DNA from: Arthrobacter sp. Soil736
GTDB taxonomy: Bacteria; Actinomycetota; Actinomycetes; Actinomycetales; Micrococcaceae
Direction of reading: 5' to 3'
Assembly (NCBI RefSeq): GCF_001428005.1
Contig: NZ_LMSB01000012.1
Location: 302,389 to 366,388, forward strand
DNA: 64,000 bases
Part shown: piece after piece, positions 19,444 to 28,727 of the stretch
How the letters are laid out: every line of letters begins with the position of its first letter
How positions within the stretch are numbered: position 1 is the first letter of the stretch
Made by a program: the position numbers and the translations under genes
The notes under the pieces: model-generated
Database searches by the model: none
Told to the model about the DNA's origin: nothing
The model's input: only the letters and a program-made list of their open reading frames with translations

Positions 19444-19806
19444 ATGCCTTGGTGGTCATGGATCCTTATCTGGATTGCGCTGATAGCGCTTTCCCTGCTG
19501 TTCTACGTGGTGATGGGCGTCAGGCTGTTCCGTCAGTTCATGGCCACGGTCAAGGAGCTCGGTGCCGCCGGGGAGAAACTGGGGCACCTGCCCGTGCCCG
19601 TTCCGGAGGCCAGCACCCCCGGGGAAGGCACCTCCCGCGCCGCCGGCACCCCGCCTGGAGCGGCTGTCTTTGCCTCACCGCACCGGATGCGACATGATTA
19701 CCACGCATCCAAGTCTGCCCGCAGGGAATCGCGGCGTCAGCGCCGAATCCAGCGCAAGGCGGAACGTGGCCAGCCCCAGGCGCTGCGCGACATCGAATTC
19801 AGATAA
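19444..19806 (+). CDS. Small membrane protein of unknown function
   Basis: A 120-residue protein with one N-terminal transmembrane helix (residues ~3-24, [22 protein letters not shown]) and a cytosolic remainder that ends in an Arg/Lys-rich segment ([20 protein letters not shown]). It lies between pafBC and tatA in many Arthrobacter-type genomes. Function is not known. tatA follows after 32 nt. Confidence 0.75.
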   Translation: MPWWSWILIWIALIALSLLFYVVMGVRLFRQFMATVKELGAAGEKLGHLPVPVPEASTPGEGTSRAAGTPPGAAVFASPHRMRHDYHASKSARRESRRQRRIQRKAERGQPQALRDIEFR

Positions 19807-19838
19807 ACGTAGGATGTAAGCAGAGGAAAGGACTTCCA

Positions 19839-20120
19839 GTGGGACGACTCTTTGATGGCCCGTGGCCCATCGTAATTATCATCATCGTGGCATTGCTGCT
19901 GTTCGCGGCGCCGAAACTTCCGGCCATGGCGCGCAGCCTCGGCCAGTCCATGCGGATCATCAAATCCGAGGTCAAGGAAATGAAGAACGATGGCAAGCCT
20001 GAGGCTGCCAATGACGGCACCGGCCCCGTCGAGGGCAGGGTCGTCAACCACCCGCAGTCCAGGGCAGCAAACGGCGAACCGACCGACGGCACCGACGTCC
20101 CGCCGTCGAACCGCGCTTGA
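19839..20120 (+). CDS. tatA: Sec-independent translocase subunit TatA
   Basis: A 93-residue protein with a single N-terminal transmembrane helix ([20 protein letters not shown]) followed by an amphipathic helix ([19 protein letters not shown]) and a polar tail. This is the TatA/E layout for the pore-forming subunit that exports folded proteins. The hinge reads APKLP instead of the common FGxxKLP, retaining the Lys-Leu-Pro. GTG start preceded by GAGGAAAGGA. tatC follows 6 nt downstream. Confidence 0.92.
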   Translation: MGRLFDGPWPIVIIIIVALLLFAAPKLPAMARSLGQSMRIIKSEVKEMKNDGKPEAANDGTGPVEGRVVNHPQSRAANGEPTDGTDVPPSNRA

Positions 20121-20126
20121 CCTGAA

Positions 20127-20963
20127 GTGGCACTGACGAAGGGCCGCAAAGCCAACCCGGAGGGCCGCATGGCCCTCATGGATCACCTGAACGAACTCAA
20201 GAACAGGCTGATCAAGTCGGCCATCGGGCTGGTCATCGGCGGCGTCGGCGGCTGGATCCTCTATGATCCGGTGTTGAGCGCGCTCAAGGAACCCGTTGAC
20301 CGCATCGCGGAGCACACGGGCGGCACGTCATCCGTGAACTTCTCGAGCATCGCGTCACCCTTCGACTTTAAGCTCCAGCTGGCGCTGCAGATCGGCGCCG
20401 TCATTTCCAGTCCGATCTGGATCTATCAACTGTGGGCGTTCATCACCCCGGGGCTGACCGCAAAGGAGAGGCGCTACACGCTCGGCTACATGGCCGCCGC
20501 GGTACCGCTCTTCCTCGCGGGCGTCTGGGTAGGCTGGATGGTCACGCCCCAGGTGGTCCGGGCGCTCACGCAATTCACCCCGGCAGGGTTCTCAAACCTC
20601 ATTGACGCGCGGGATTACGTTGACTTCGTCACCCGCATGGTGCTTTTCCTCGGCCTTGCATTCCTGGTGCCGGTGGTCCTGGTGGGCGTCAACATGGCAG
20701 GCATCATCCGCGGCCACACCATCCTGAAGGCATGGCGCATCACGGTGTTCCTCGTCTTCGTGCTTGCCGCCGTGGCGGCCCCCGGGGCGGACGCCCTGTC
20801 CATGTTCCTGCTGGCCGGGCCCCTGCTGCTGCTTTTCTTCGCCGCAATCGGCCTGTGCATCCTCAACGACCGCCGGCGCGACCGGCGGACGGCGAAGCAG
20901 GCTGCTGAGACCGAGGCCACTGCCGACATTGCGACTCCGGGCAATGAACTGAGGAATCTCTAG
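20127..20963 (+). CDS. tatC: Sec-independent translocase subunit TatC
   Basis: A 278-residue polytopic membrane protein, the twin-arginine signal receptor. The N-terminal MALMDHLNELKNRL motif is the conserved signal-binding region, and SSIASPFDFKLQLALQIGAVISSPIWIYQLWAFITPGL is typical of the first periplasmic loop and second helix. Six hydrophobic segments are visible. The cytosolic C-terminal tail is polar. GTG start right after tatA. No tatB gene is visible here. Confidence 0.95.
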   Translation: MALTKGRKANPEGRMALMDHLNELKNRLIKSAIGLVIGGVGGWILYDPVLSALKEPVDRIAEHTGGTSSVNFSSIASPFDFKLQLALQIGAVISSPIWIYQLWAFITPGLTAKERRYTLGYMAAAVPLFLAGVWVGWMVTPQVVRALTQFTPAGFSNLIDARDYVDFVTRMVLFLGLAFLVPVVLVGVNMAGIIRGHTILKAWRITVFLVFVLAAVAAPGADALSMFLLAGPLLLLFFAAIGLCILNDRRRDRRTAKQAAETEATADIATPGNELRNL

Positions 20964-20975
20964 CGCCGTCCCGGC

Positions 20976-20981
20976 TAGGCT
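20976..20981 (+). promoter_or_regulatory. -10 box of a leaderless helY promoter
   Basis: TAGGCT ends 6 nt before the ATG at 20988. Confidence 0.45.
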
Positions 20982-20987
20982 TGAGGC

Positions 20988-23891
20988 ATGTCCACCACAA
21001 CCGGTTCACCGTCGCCATCCGAACGCTACCGGGCCAGCGCCGAACGGACGGCGGAATCCAAAACCCACCTGGGCTCATTTGCCCGGACCTTGGACTTTGA
21101 CCTGGATGATTTCCAGCGGCAGGCGTGCAGATCGCTGCAGGAAGGCCGCGGGGTCCTCGTGGCCGCACCCACCGGCGCCGGCAAGACAATCGTGGGCGAG
21201 TTCGCCATCTATCTGGCGCTGCAGCGCGGGTTGAAAGCCTTCTACACCACCCCCATCAAGGCCCTGAGCAACCAGAAGTTCTCCGAGCTCGCGGAGAAGT
21301 ACGGTGCGCAGAATGTGGGGTTGCTGACGGGAGACACCAGCATCAACGGCGAAGCGCCCGTGGTTGTGATGACCACCGAAGTGCTGCGCAACATGCTCTA
21401 CGCCGACTCCGCATCCCTGGACGACCTTGGCTTTGTGGTCATGGACGAGGTCCACTACCTCGCCGACCGCTTCAGGGGCGCCGTGTGGGAGGAAGTGATC
21501 ATCCACCTGCCCAGCGAAGTCCAGGTCGCCTCGCTGAGCGCCACCGTCTCCAACGCGGAGGAGTTCGGCGCGTGGCTGGACACCGTCCGGGGGGACACGG
21601 ACGTCATCGTATCCGAGCACCGGCCTGTCCCGCTGTGGCAGCACGTGATGGTGGGCAAGGTAATTGTGGATCTGTTCGCCGGAGAGACCACCTTCGACGA
21701 AATCGCGCCCGAGGGTGACCCCGTGGCCGTCTCCGCACTGCCGGCGGCACCGAGTCCCGTCGATGCCGGACAGCGCGGCTTTGAGGTCAACCCCGAGCTG
21801 CTGTCCATGGCCAGGGCCGAAAGCCAACTGAACTTCCAGGGGCGCTTCGGCCATGGCGGCCGCAGCCAGCGGCGGCAGCAACGGCAGCGTGCCGATGACC
21901 GGTCCCAGCAGACTCCGCCGCGCACGGCTGTCAGGAAAGCCAGCCGGCCGCAGGTCATCGCCAGCCTGGACCGGCAGGATCTCCTGCCCGCCATCACGTT
22001 CATCTTTTCCCGGGCAGGCTGCGACGCCGCGGTGTCCCAGTGTGTGGCCGCGGGACTGTGGCTGACCACCGAGAAGGAACAGCGGATCATTGCCCAGCGT
22101 GTTGACGAGGCGGGCCAGGACATACCCTCGGACGACCTTGAGGTGCTCGACTTCTGGAACTGGCGTGAGGGGCTTCTGCGGGGCATCGCGGCGCACCATG
22201 CGGGCATGCTGCCCACATTCAAGGAGGTCGTCGAAAAGCTCTTCGCCGAGGGCCTGGTGAAGGCCGTGTTCGCCACGGAAACCCTGGCCCTCGGGGTCAA
22301 CATGCCGGCACGCTCGGTGGTCCTGGAGAAGCTCGACAAATTCAACGGTGAAGCCCACGTGGACATCACGGCGGGGGAGTACACGCAGCTGACCGGCAGG
22401 GCCGGGCGGCGGGGAATCGACGTCGAAGGCCACGCCGTGGTCCTCTGGCAGCCCGGCACGGATCCCGCGGCGGTTGCGGGCCTGGCCTCGCGGCGGACCT
22501 ATCCGCTGAACTCCAGCTTCAGGCCCACCTACAACATGAGCATCAACCTGCTAGCCCAGTTTGGCCGCCCGCGGGCGCGCGAGATCCTCGAGTCCTCCTT
22601 CGCCCAGTTCCAGGCGGACCGGTCGGTGGTGGGACTGGCCAAGCAGGTGCGCAGCCGCGAGGAGTCCCTGTCCGGGTATGCCAAGTCCATGACCTGCCAC
22701 CTGGGCGACTTTACCGAATATGCGCGGCTGCGGCGGGAGCTCTCCGACGCCGAGAACTTCACGTCGCGCAGCAAGTCGAGGGAGCGGAAGTCGCTCAATG
22801 AAGATTCCCTCAGCCGTCTACTGCCGGGCGATGTCGTGAACGTCCCGGCCGGCCGGGCGCCCGGGGTTGCGGTGGTGCTGAGTTCGGACCACAGCTCCCG
22901 CGAGCCGCGGCCGGCAGTGCTCACGCTGGAAAGCCAGCTGCGCAGAATCGGCATCGACGACCTCGAAGGACCCATCTCGCCGCTGACCAGGATCCGGATC
23001 CCCAAGTCCTTCAATGCGAAAGTGCCCAAGTCCCGGCGGGACCTTGCCTCCTCCGTTCGGAATGCGCTGCGGGAGAACCGTCCGCCGGCCAGGGCCAGCA
23101 GCCGCAACAACGACTTCGGCCTGGGCACAGTCCTTCCGAACCAGGAAAAGAAGATCGCCGACCTGCGCCGCGCCTTGCGCGCCCACCCCTGCCACGGCTG
23201 CAGTGAGCGTGAGGACCACGCCCGGTGGTCGGAACGCTGGTGGAAGCTGCGGAAGGAAACGGACGGGCTGGTCCGCCAGATCCAGGGCCGCACGAACACC
23301 ATCGCCAAGACGTTCGACCGCGTGTGCGATGTCCTGTCCGCCTACGGATACCTCGAAACGCCGGAACCGGGCCAACACAGAATCAGCACCGACGGGCAGC
23401 GCCTGCGGCGGATCTACGGCGAGAAGGACCTCCTGATCTCACAGGCACTGCGCCAGGGCGCCTTCGACGACCTCGATGCCGTGGAAGTGGCGGCCTTCGC
23501 CAGCGTGCTTGTGTACCAGGCCAAGCGCGAGGACCGCGGCCTGCGTCCGCGCATGCCCAGCGTCTCGCTCGAAACCGCCGTGGACATCGTGGTGCGGGAA
23601 TGGTCGGCGCTGGAGGACGTTGAGGAACAGAACAAGCTGCCTCTCACGGGCGAGCCGGAGCTCGGCCTGATCTGGCCCATGTACAAGTGGGCCCGCGGGC
23701 GGCACCTCCAGGAGGTGCTCAACGGCACAGAACTGGCGGCCGGGGACTTCGTCCGGTGGGTCAAGCAGGTGATTGATCTGCTGGACCAGCTGGCCAAGAT
23801 TCCGGGGCTGGATCCCCGGCTCGCCCGGCTGTGTGCCGAAGCCATCAAACTTGTCAGGCGGGGAGTAGTGGCCTACTCGACCCCGCTCTGA
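20988..23891 (+). CDS. helY: DEAD/DEAH-box RNA helicase, Ski2/HelY type
   Basis: A 967-residue superfamily-2 helicase. Walker A is APTGAGKT (about residues 60-67), the DEVH box is VMDEVHYLADRFRG (about 151-164), motif III SLSATVSN and motif VI TGRAGRRGID follow. The two RecA domains are separated by a ~90-residue Arg/Gln-rich insertion (about 255-330). The C-terminal region has the CHGCSEREDHARW segment and a DSHCT-like helical domain. Relatives act on structured RNA. It follows tatA-tatC, the conserved actinobacterial order. Confidence 0.92.
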   Translation: MSTTTGSPSPSERYRASAERTAESKTHLGSFARTLDFDLDDFQRQACRSLQEGRGVLVAAPTGAGKTIVGEFAIYLALQRGLKAFYTTPIKALSNQKFSELAEKYGAQNVGLLTGDTSINGEAPVVVMTTEVLRNMLYADSASLDDLGFVVMDEVHYLADRFRGAVWEEVIIHLPSEVQVASLSATVSNAEEFGAWLDTVRGDTDVIVSEHRPVPLWQHVMVGKVIVDLFAGETTFDEIAPEGDPVAVSALPAAPSPVDAGQRGFEVNPELLSMARAESQLNFQGRFGHGGRSQRRQQRQRADDRSQQTPPRTAVRKASRPQVIASLDRQDLLPAITFIFSRAGCDAAVSQCVAAGLWLTTEKEQRIIAQRVDEAGQDIPSDDLEVLDFWNWREGLLRGIAAHHAGMLPTFKEVVEKLFAEGLVKAVFATETLALGVNMPARSVVLEKLDKFNGEAHVDITAGEYTQLTGRAGRRGIDVEGHAVVLWQPGTDPAAVAGLASRRTYPLNSSFRPTYNMSINLLAQFGRPRAREILESSFAQFQADRSVVGLAKQVRSREESLSGYAKSMTCHLGDFTEYARLRRELSDAENFTSRSKSRERKSLNEDSLSRLLPGDVVNVPAGRAPGVAVVLSSDHSSREPRPAVLTLESQLRRIGIDDLEGPISPLTRIRIPKSFNAKVPKSRRDLASSVRNALRENRPPARASSRNNDFGLGTVLPNQEKKIADLRRALRAHPCHGCSEREDHARWSERWWKLRKETDGLVRQIQGRTNTIAKTFDRVCDVLSAYGYLETPEPGQHRISTDGQRLRRIYGEKDLLISQALRQGAFDDLDAVEVAAFASVLVYQAKREDRGLRPRMPSVSLETAVDIVVREWSALEDVEEQNKLPLTGEPELGLIWPMYKWARGRHLQEVLNGTELAAGDFVRWVKQVIDLLDQLAKIPGLDPRLARLCAEAIKLVRRGVVAYSTPL

Positions 23892-23961
23892 ATCCTGCCG
23901 GTCCGAATCCCGCTGTCCGGCCCCGCACCGCACCCCAGAAATCCCAAGGAGTTCCACGCCC

Positions 23962-25623
23962 ATGACCGAAGCACACGCGCGCGCCCAGGCCGGTTCCGCA
24001 CCGTCGAAGGTGACGCTGTACCGGAACGGCTCCGTCTACACGGCGGCCGACCCGTTCGCCACCGCCATGCTCGTGGACGGTGACACGATTGCCTGGGTGG
24101 GCTCTGAACAGGCAGCAACGTCGATCGCCGACAGTTCCATGGAAGTCATCGATCTCCGCGGCGCGCTGCTTGCCCCCGGATTCGTGGATTCCCACGTGCA
24201 CCTGACGGAGACGGGCATTGCGCTGGGCGGGCTGCAGCTGGGCAACGTCCGCTCGGCCCGGGAGCTGCTGGACGCTGTGGCCGGAGCCGGCGGGGCAGGC
24301 ACCATCCTGGGGCACGGCTGGGACGAGACACTGTGGGATGATCCCACGCTCCCGGAACCCGGCGAACTGGAGCGCGCTGCCGGCGGCCGGCCCGTCTACC
24401 TGTCGCGGGTGGACGCCCACTCGGCGCTGGTGTCCTCCGCATTGGCTGCTGCGGCCGGCCTGCCGGACCTTGACGGGTTCGCGCCCGGCGGCCCCGTCAA
24501 ACGGGAGGCGCATGCCGCGGCACGGCTGGCCACCAGGCGCCTCTCCGCAGCCGAGTTGCAGAACCACCAGCGGCGGGCGCTGGACGAGGCCGCGGCCAAC
24601 GGCTACGTGGCATTGGCGGAAATGGGCGCACCCCATATCGGGAGCCCGCTCGATCTGCAGCTGGCCGTCGGCTGGAATGCGGGAGCTGATTCCGCGCCCT
24701 TGCCCGAGGTCCTGGCCTACTGGGGTCAACTGACGACGTCGGCGGCGGACGCCGAGTCCCTGCTCGCTGAGCTTGGGGTTCCGGTCCGGGGACTTGCCGG
24801 TGACCTGAACATTGACGGTTCCATCGGATCCCGGACGGCTTCCCTGCGGGAGCCGTACACCGACGCACCGGGGGAGAAGGGAACAACGTATCTCTCCGTG
24901 GAACAGGCCGCCGCACACCTGGCTGCCTGTTCCCTGCTGGGAATCCAGGGCGGGTTCCACGTCATCGGCGACGCCGGCCTCGACGCCGCCCTGGAGGCGC
25001 TGGACCTGGCTGCCGCCGAGGTGGGGGAGCAGCGGATCCGCGCGGCCGGTCACCGCTTCGAACACGTGGAAATGGCCGACGCCGACGCTATTGCGCGCCT
25101 CGCCAAGTACTCGGTGACGGTGAGCGTCCAGCCAGCCTTTGACGCGGCCTGGGGCGGACCGGGCCGGCTCTACGACCAGCGCCTGGGTTCCCGGAATGAG
25201 AACATGAACCCCTTTGCTTCCTTCTATTCGGCAGGCGTTCCCATCTGCTTCGGAAGCGACAGCCCGGTGACCCCGCTGCGTCCGTGGTCCAGCGTGCGGG
25301 CCTGCCTCGAGCACAACAATCCTGGACAGCGGATATCCGCCCGGGCGGCATTCCTCGGCCACACGCGGGCAGGCTGGCGGGCGGCCAGGCACGCCAACCC
25401 GATGGCCGGACAGCTGGTGCCCGGTGCCCCGGCAACGTTTGCGGTCTGGGACGTCGAGGAACTCATGGTCCAGGTGGCCGACGGCAGGGTCCAGTCCTGG
25501 AGTACCGATCCGCGGGCCAGGACACCGCTGCTTCCGGCACTGGACACCGGGACAGACCCGCGCTGCCTTCAGACGGTGCGGAACGGGCTGGAGCTGTTCT
25601 CCGCCGACGCCTTGCACGCCTGA
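23962..25623 (+). CDS. Amidohydrolase family protein (YtcJ-like)
   Basis: A 553-residue metal-dependent hydrolase of the amidohydrolase-3 type. A small beta-sandwich (YRNGSVYTAADPFATAMLVDGD) flanks a TIM barrel. Metal-ligand motifs: GFVDSHVHLTETG (DxHxH-like), FHVIGDAGLD, HRFEHVEMAD and GSDSPVTPLRPW near the end of the barrel. Relatives hydrolyse N-formyl or amide bonds, but the substrate here cannot be assigned. AAGGAG lies upstream of the ATG. Soluble, no signal peptide. Transcribed as a single gene after helY. Confidence 0.85.
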   Translation: MTEAHARAQAGSAPSKVTLYRNGSVYTAADPFATAMLVDGDTIAWVGSEQAATSIADSSMEVIDLRGALLAPGFVDSHVHLTETGIALGGLQLGNVRSARELLDAVAGAGGAGTILGHGWDETLWDDPTLPEPGELERAAGGRPVYLSRVDAHSALVSSALAAAAGLPDLDGFAPGGPVKREAHAAARLATRRLSAAELQNHQRRALDEAAANGYVALAEMGAPHIGSPLDLQLAVGWNAGADSAPLPEVLAYWGQLTTSAADAESLLAELGVPVRGLAGDLNIDGSIGSRTASLREPYTDAPGEKGTTYLSVEQAAAHLAACSLLGIQGGFHVIGDAGLDAALEALDLAAAEVGEQRIRAAGHRFEHVEMADADAIARLAKYSVTVSVQPAFDAAWGGPGRLYDQRLGSRNENMNPFASFYSAGVPICFGSDSPVTPLRPWSSVRACLEHNNPGQRISARAAFLGHTRAGWRAARHANPMAGQLVPGAPATFAVWDVEELMVQVADGRVQSWSTDPRARTPLLPALDTGTDPRCLQTVRNGLELFSADALHA

Positions 25624-26133
25624 GCCGGGGCCGGCACGGCCGCTGCAACAAGCCGCCCACCCGGGCATGAATCGGGGCGGTTTGCAGGCGCCGAATCCGG
25701 CGCTGACCTGCGGCGATGCACGTAAGAGCTGGTCAGGGGCCGGTTGACAGGCCAACGGCAGTCCGTAGCATTGAGGGTCAACGGACGGGTGCTTCTGGAG
25801 CAGTATCTGTCTGGCCGCCGCTCCACCTTTTTGGAACGCGAAAGCCGCCTGGTGACTCGTGGCGGTGGCATTCCGGGGCAGGTCCACAACGCAGCAGAAA
25901 ACAGTTCCCTCACCGCCCATCGCGTAGTCGGGAACTGGCCCGCGGCAGTGTGGACCTGCCCGCGGCATCCCGGGGCGCAACCATGGACGCTTCCGTCATA
26001 AGCGGCGGGAACCAGACAGCGGCGGGATTATGGGCTGGTACGGGCCCGTATAATGGAGAGTTGCGCTTTGCGAGTCGGCGGTCCCGCCGTACTCCACGCG
26101 TGCTGACCGCTCCCATCCAGGAAAGGCCTCCCT
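25624..26133 (+). other. 510-nt intergenic region upstream of ppm1
   Basis: No convincing gene is seen. An imperfect hairpin at about 25643-25686 (CTGCAA...TTGCAG with inner CCGCCC/GGGCGG) may terminate the amidohydrolase transcript. A perfect TATAAT at 26049-26054 could be the -10 of a ppm1 promoter with a leader of about 70 nt, although the -35 region is poor. The sequence between about 25700 and 26000 shows no recognisable protein or RNA. Confidence 0.5.
26049..26054 (+). promoter_or_regulatory. Possible -10 box for ppm1
   Basis: Consensus TATAAT about 80 nt before the ppm1 GTG; the region 17-18 nt upstream (GATTAT) is only a weak -35. Confidence 0.35.
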
Positions 26134-26880
26134 GTGCGTGTCCTCACCATCATTCCCACCTACAACGAGCTGGAGTCGCTCCCCATAACGCTCGGCCGTC
26201 TGCGTGCCGCGGTGCCGGCGTCCGACGTCCTGGTCGTGGACGACAACAGCCCGGACGGCACCGGACAACTGGCGGACAGCATTGCTGCCGAAGACAGCCA
26301 GGTTCACGTCCTGCACCGCAAGGGCAAGGAAGGGCTGGGAGCGGCCTACATCGCGGGCTTCAAGTGGGGTCTCAACGCCGGCTACGACGTCCTCGTCGAA
26401 ATGGATGCCGACGGATCACACCAGCCTGAGCAGCTACCGCAACTCCTGGACGCGGTGGAACAGGGCGCTGACCTCGCCATGGGCTCGCGCTGGGTGCGCG
26501 GCGGAAAAGTGGTCAACTGGCCGCTGTACCGGCAGGCGATTTCCCGCATTGGGAGCACGTACTCCCGCATCATGCTCGGCGTCAAAATCAAGGACGTCAC
26601 CGGCGGCTACCGCGCCTTCCGGCGCACCACCCTCGAGAAGCTGAACCTAGACCAGATCGAGTCCGTGGGCTACGGCTTCCAGGTGGATCTGGCCTGGCGC
26701 GTCGCCAAAATGGGGCTGACCATTGTGGAACGGCCCATTACGTTCGTCGAACGCGAGCTGGGCGCCTCGAAGATGAGTGGCAACATCGTGGTCGAGGCCA
26801 TGATTAACGTCACGAAGTGGGGCCTGACGGCCCGCTGGAACAAACTGACCGGAAAAGACCAGGCGGACAGCCGGGCCTAG
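26134..26880 (+). CDS. ppm1: Polyprenol monophosphomannose synthase
   Basis: A 248-residue GT2-family enzyme that transfers mannose from GDP-mannose to polyprenyl phosphate, giving the donor for lipoglycan and protein mannosylation. Family motifs: IIPTYNELESL, VLVVDDNSPDGTG (nucleotide-binding Asp), EMDADGSHQPEQLP (metal-binding DAD), GSRWVRGG and VTGGYRAFRR. It is the catalytic domain only; the apolipoprotein N-acyltransferase domain fused to it in M. tuberculosis is absent. GTG start with AGGAAAGG upstream. Followed by a strong terminator. Confidence 0.93.
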   Translation: MRVLTIIPTYNELESLPITLGRLRAAVPASDVLVVDDNSPDGTGQLADSIAAEDSQVHVLHRKGKEGLGAAYIAGFKWGLNAGYDVLVEMDADGSHQPEQLPQLLDAVEQGADLAMGSRWVRGGKVVNWPLYRQAISRIGSTYSRIMLGVKIKDVTGGYRAFRRTTLEKLNLDQIESVGYGFQVDLAWRVAKMGLTIVERPITFVERELGASKMSGNIVVEAMINVTKWGLTARWNKLTGKDQADSRA

Positions 26881-26930
26881 CCGACCGGACAGCCGGCGGC
26901 GAAATTTGCCTGTCCGCTAACCCGGAACAA

Positions 26931-26977
26931 AAAGGCCGGATCCGCTGCGTTCTAAAAACGCAGCGGATCCGGCCTTT
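26931..26977. terminator. Perfect 21-bp hairpin between convergent ppm1 and rbpA
   Basis: Positions 26931-26951 pair perfectly with 26957-26977 around a 5-nt loop. Both arms carry A/T at the outer end (AAA.../...TTT), so it can act as an intrinsic terminator for both genes. One of the strongest hairpins in the window. Confidence 0.85.
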
Positions 26978-27007
26978 CGGCGTTTTAGCTCGGTGCCTTA
27001 GCGCCGG

Positions 27008-27355
27008 CTACGCGGTGCGCCGCTCGCCACGGCGTTCGCGCAAAATGGTGAGGCGGTCTTCGAGGATCTGCTCAAGCTCGGGAAGGGACCGGCGTTCCAG
27101 CAGCATGTCCCAGTGGGTGCGGACGGCTTTTTCGTTGCTGGTATCGGGGCGTTCGCCATCGACGAGCAGCGCTTCCTTGCCGGTCTTGGAGACCCATACA
27201 GGGGGAATTTCGGCTTCGGAGGAGAAGGTTACAAACACCTGTTCGCCGTCCTCGCACCGGTACTCAACCCGCTGACGCGGAGCCGGCTCCACGCCGGATT
27301 CGGTCTCCATGCTTTGTGCGCCAAGTCGCATACCCCGCAGGCTGCGATCGCTCAT
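27008..27355 (-). CDS. rbpA: RNA polymerase-binding protein RbpA
   Basis: A 115-residue actinobacterial transcription factor that binds RNA polymerase and group 1/2 sigma factors to stabilise the open complex. Segments in order: N-terminal tail (SDRSLRGMRLGAQSMETE), zinc-fold-derived core (VEYRCEDGEQVFVTFSSEAEIP, with one Cys kept), basic linker, and the sigma-interaction domain (RTHWDMLLERRSLPELEQIL). A GAGGGAGAA site lies just upstream of the ATG. Preceded by a 316-nt upstream region with a good promoter. Confidence 0.96.
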   Translation of the reverse strand: MSDRSLRGMRLGAQSMETESGVEPAPRQRVEYRCEDGEQVFVTFSSEAEIPPVWVSKTGKEALLVDGERPDTSNEKAVRTHWDMLLERRSLPELEQILEDRLTILRERRGERRTA

Positions 27356-27671
27356 GATTTCTCCCTCTGGTCGGTTCGCGGAGCCGGGCTCCGCGCTAGC
27401 CGGCGGCTAAAAAGCGGCCTCCGGACTACGGTGTGCTCTACGTAGCATCACTAGATGAAACGCTTTGCCAAGCATTGTTGTTCCGCCCGGACTGATCCGG
27501 CCGGACAAATATACCATTATACGGTTTTCCGGCAATGACGGCAATGCGGGGCCGACCCCCGGACCGGTCCGTCGCCCAACTCCCGGGACGGGACCATCCG
27601 CGGCGGCAGGAAAAAGGGGGGCACTCCTGGCAGCGTGCCTCCCTTGTCCCTTCGACCTACTTCGCTGCGAC
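27356..27671 (-). other. Upstream region of rbpA with a ~150-nt leader
   Basis: No gene is seen between rbpA and the SPFH gene. It holds the promoter at 27516-27544 and a GGAGCCGGGCTCC palindrome near 27379. The long untranslated leader could carry regulation, but no known riboswitch was recognised. Confidence 0.5.
27516..27544 (-). promoter_or_regulatory. Housekeeping-type promoter for rbpA
   Basis: On the minus strand TTGCCG (27544-27539) is followed by a 17-nt spacer and a perfect TATAAT (27521-27516). Transcription would begin near 27508, about 150 nt before the rbpA start. Confidence 0.6.
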
Positions 27672-28622
27672 CTACGATTCGGGCTGTTTGCCCGCATCAG
27701 GGCCGGGGCCGAACAAATCACCAGAGCGCGGATCCGGGTTAGCTCCGCCCAACGCGTTGCCGATGCCCTTCAACGCCTCGCCCACTTCGCTCGGAATGAT
27801 CCACAGCTTGTTGGACGTGCCTTCGGCGAGCTTGGGCAGCGTCTGGAGGTACTGGTAGGCCAGGAGCTTCTGGTCCGGATTACCCTTGTGGATGGCGTCG
27901 AAGACCTTCTGGATAGCCTGGGCCTCACCGTCGGCGCGAAGGATGGCCGCCTTGGCATCACCCTCGGCCTTCAGGATGGCTGCCTGCCGCTGGCCTTCGG
28001 CCGTGAGGATGGCCGACTGCTTGGTGCCTTCGGCAGTCAGGATCGCGGCCCGGCGGTCGCGTTCAGCCCTCATCTGCTTTTCCATCGAATCCTGGATGGA
28101 GTGGGGCGGATCAATCGCCTTCAGCTCCACGCGGGAAACCCTGATGCCCCAGCGGCCCGTGGCCTCGTCCAGCACGCCGCGGAGCTGGCCGTTGATCTGG
28201 TCGCGCGAAGTCAGCGCTTCTTCCAGGTTCAATCCGCCGACAACGTTGCGGAGCGTGGTGGTGGTCAGCTGCTCCACGGCCTGGATGTAGTTGGCTATTT
28301 CGTAGGTGGCAGCCCGCGGATCGGTCACCTGGAAGTAGACCACAGTGTCGATGGACACCACGAGGTTGTCCTCGGTGATCACAGGTTGCGGCGGAAACGA
28401 AACAACCTGCTCGCGGAGGTCCAGGAGGGGCAGCAGCCGGTCCACAAACGGGATGAGGATGGTCAGGCCGGGGTTGAGGGTCCGCTGGTACTTTCCGAGG
28501 CGCTCAACCACTCCGGCCCGGGCCTGCGGCACGATCCGCACCGAGCGGACCAGCACAATGACGACAAAGACGATCAGGACCAGCATCACGAAAGTGACGG
28601 CGATTCCTCCTGGGCTATCCAT
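27672..28622 (-). CDS. SPFH/Band 7 membrane protein
   Basis: A 316-residue stomatin-like protein. One N-terminal transmembrane helix (IAVTFVMLVLIVFVVIVLV) is followed by the band 7 domain (RIVPQARAGVVERLGKYQRTL, TEDNLVVSIDTVVYFQVTDP) and a long Ala/Glu/Lys helical repeat (AILTAEG/AILKAEG repeats, about residues 195-245). Such proteins form oligomeric scaffolds in membrane microdomains. Start 28622 is chosen because GGAGAAGGAGAAGT precedes the ATG. The NfeD gene lies about 105 nt upstream on the same strand, the usual SPFH/NfeD pairing. Confidence 0.9.
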   Translation of the reverse strand: MDSPGGIAVTFVMLVLIVFVVIVLVRSVRIVPQARAGVVERLGKYQRTLNPGLTILIPFVDRLLPLLDLREQVVSFPPQPVITEDNLVVSIDTVVYFQVTDPRAATYEIANYIQAVEQLTTTTLRNVVGGLNLEEALTSRDQINGQLRGVLDEATGRWGIRVSRVELKAIDPPHSIQDSMEKQMRAERDRRAAILTAEGTKQSAILTAEGQRQAAILKAEGDAKAAILRADGEAQAIQKVFDAIHKGNPDQKLLAYQYLQTLPKLAEGTSNKLWIIPSEVGEALKGIGNALGGANPDPRSGDLFGPGPDAGKQPES

Positions 28623-28727
28623 ACTTCTCCTTCTCCCCAAATTCAGTGAAGCTCTACATTGGCGGATCGCCCGCCGCATCTGCTGGCGCCGGAACGGCGG
28701 CAGCAGAAATCTCTGTGTTCGCGGTTC

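Noticed and set aside
25716..26429. 237-residue plus-strand frame overlapping the ppm1 start
   Set aside because: Runs out of frame through ppm1 and has low-complexity Arg/Pro content; ppm1 is clearly the real gene.
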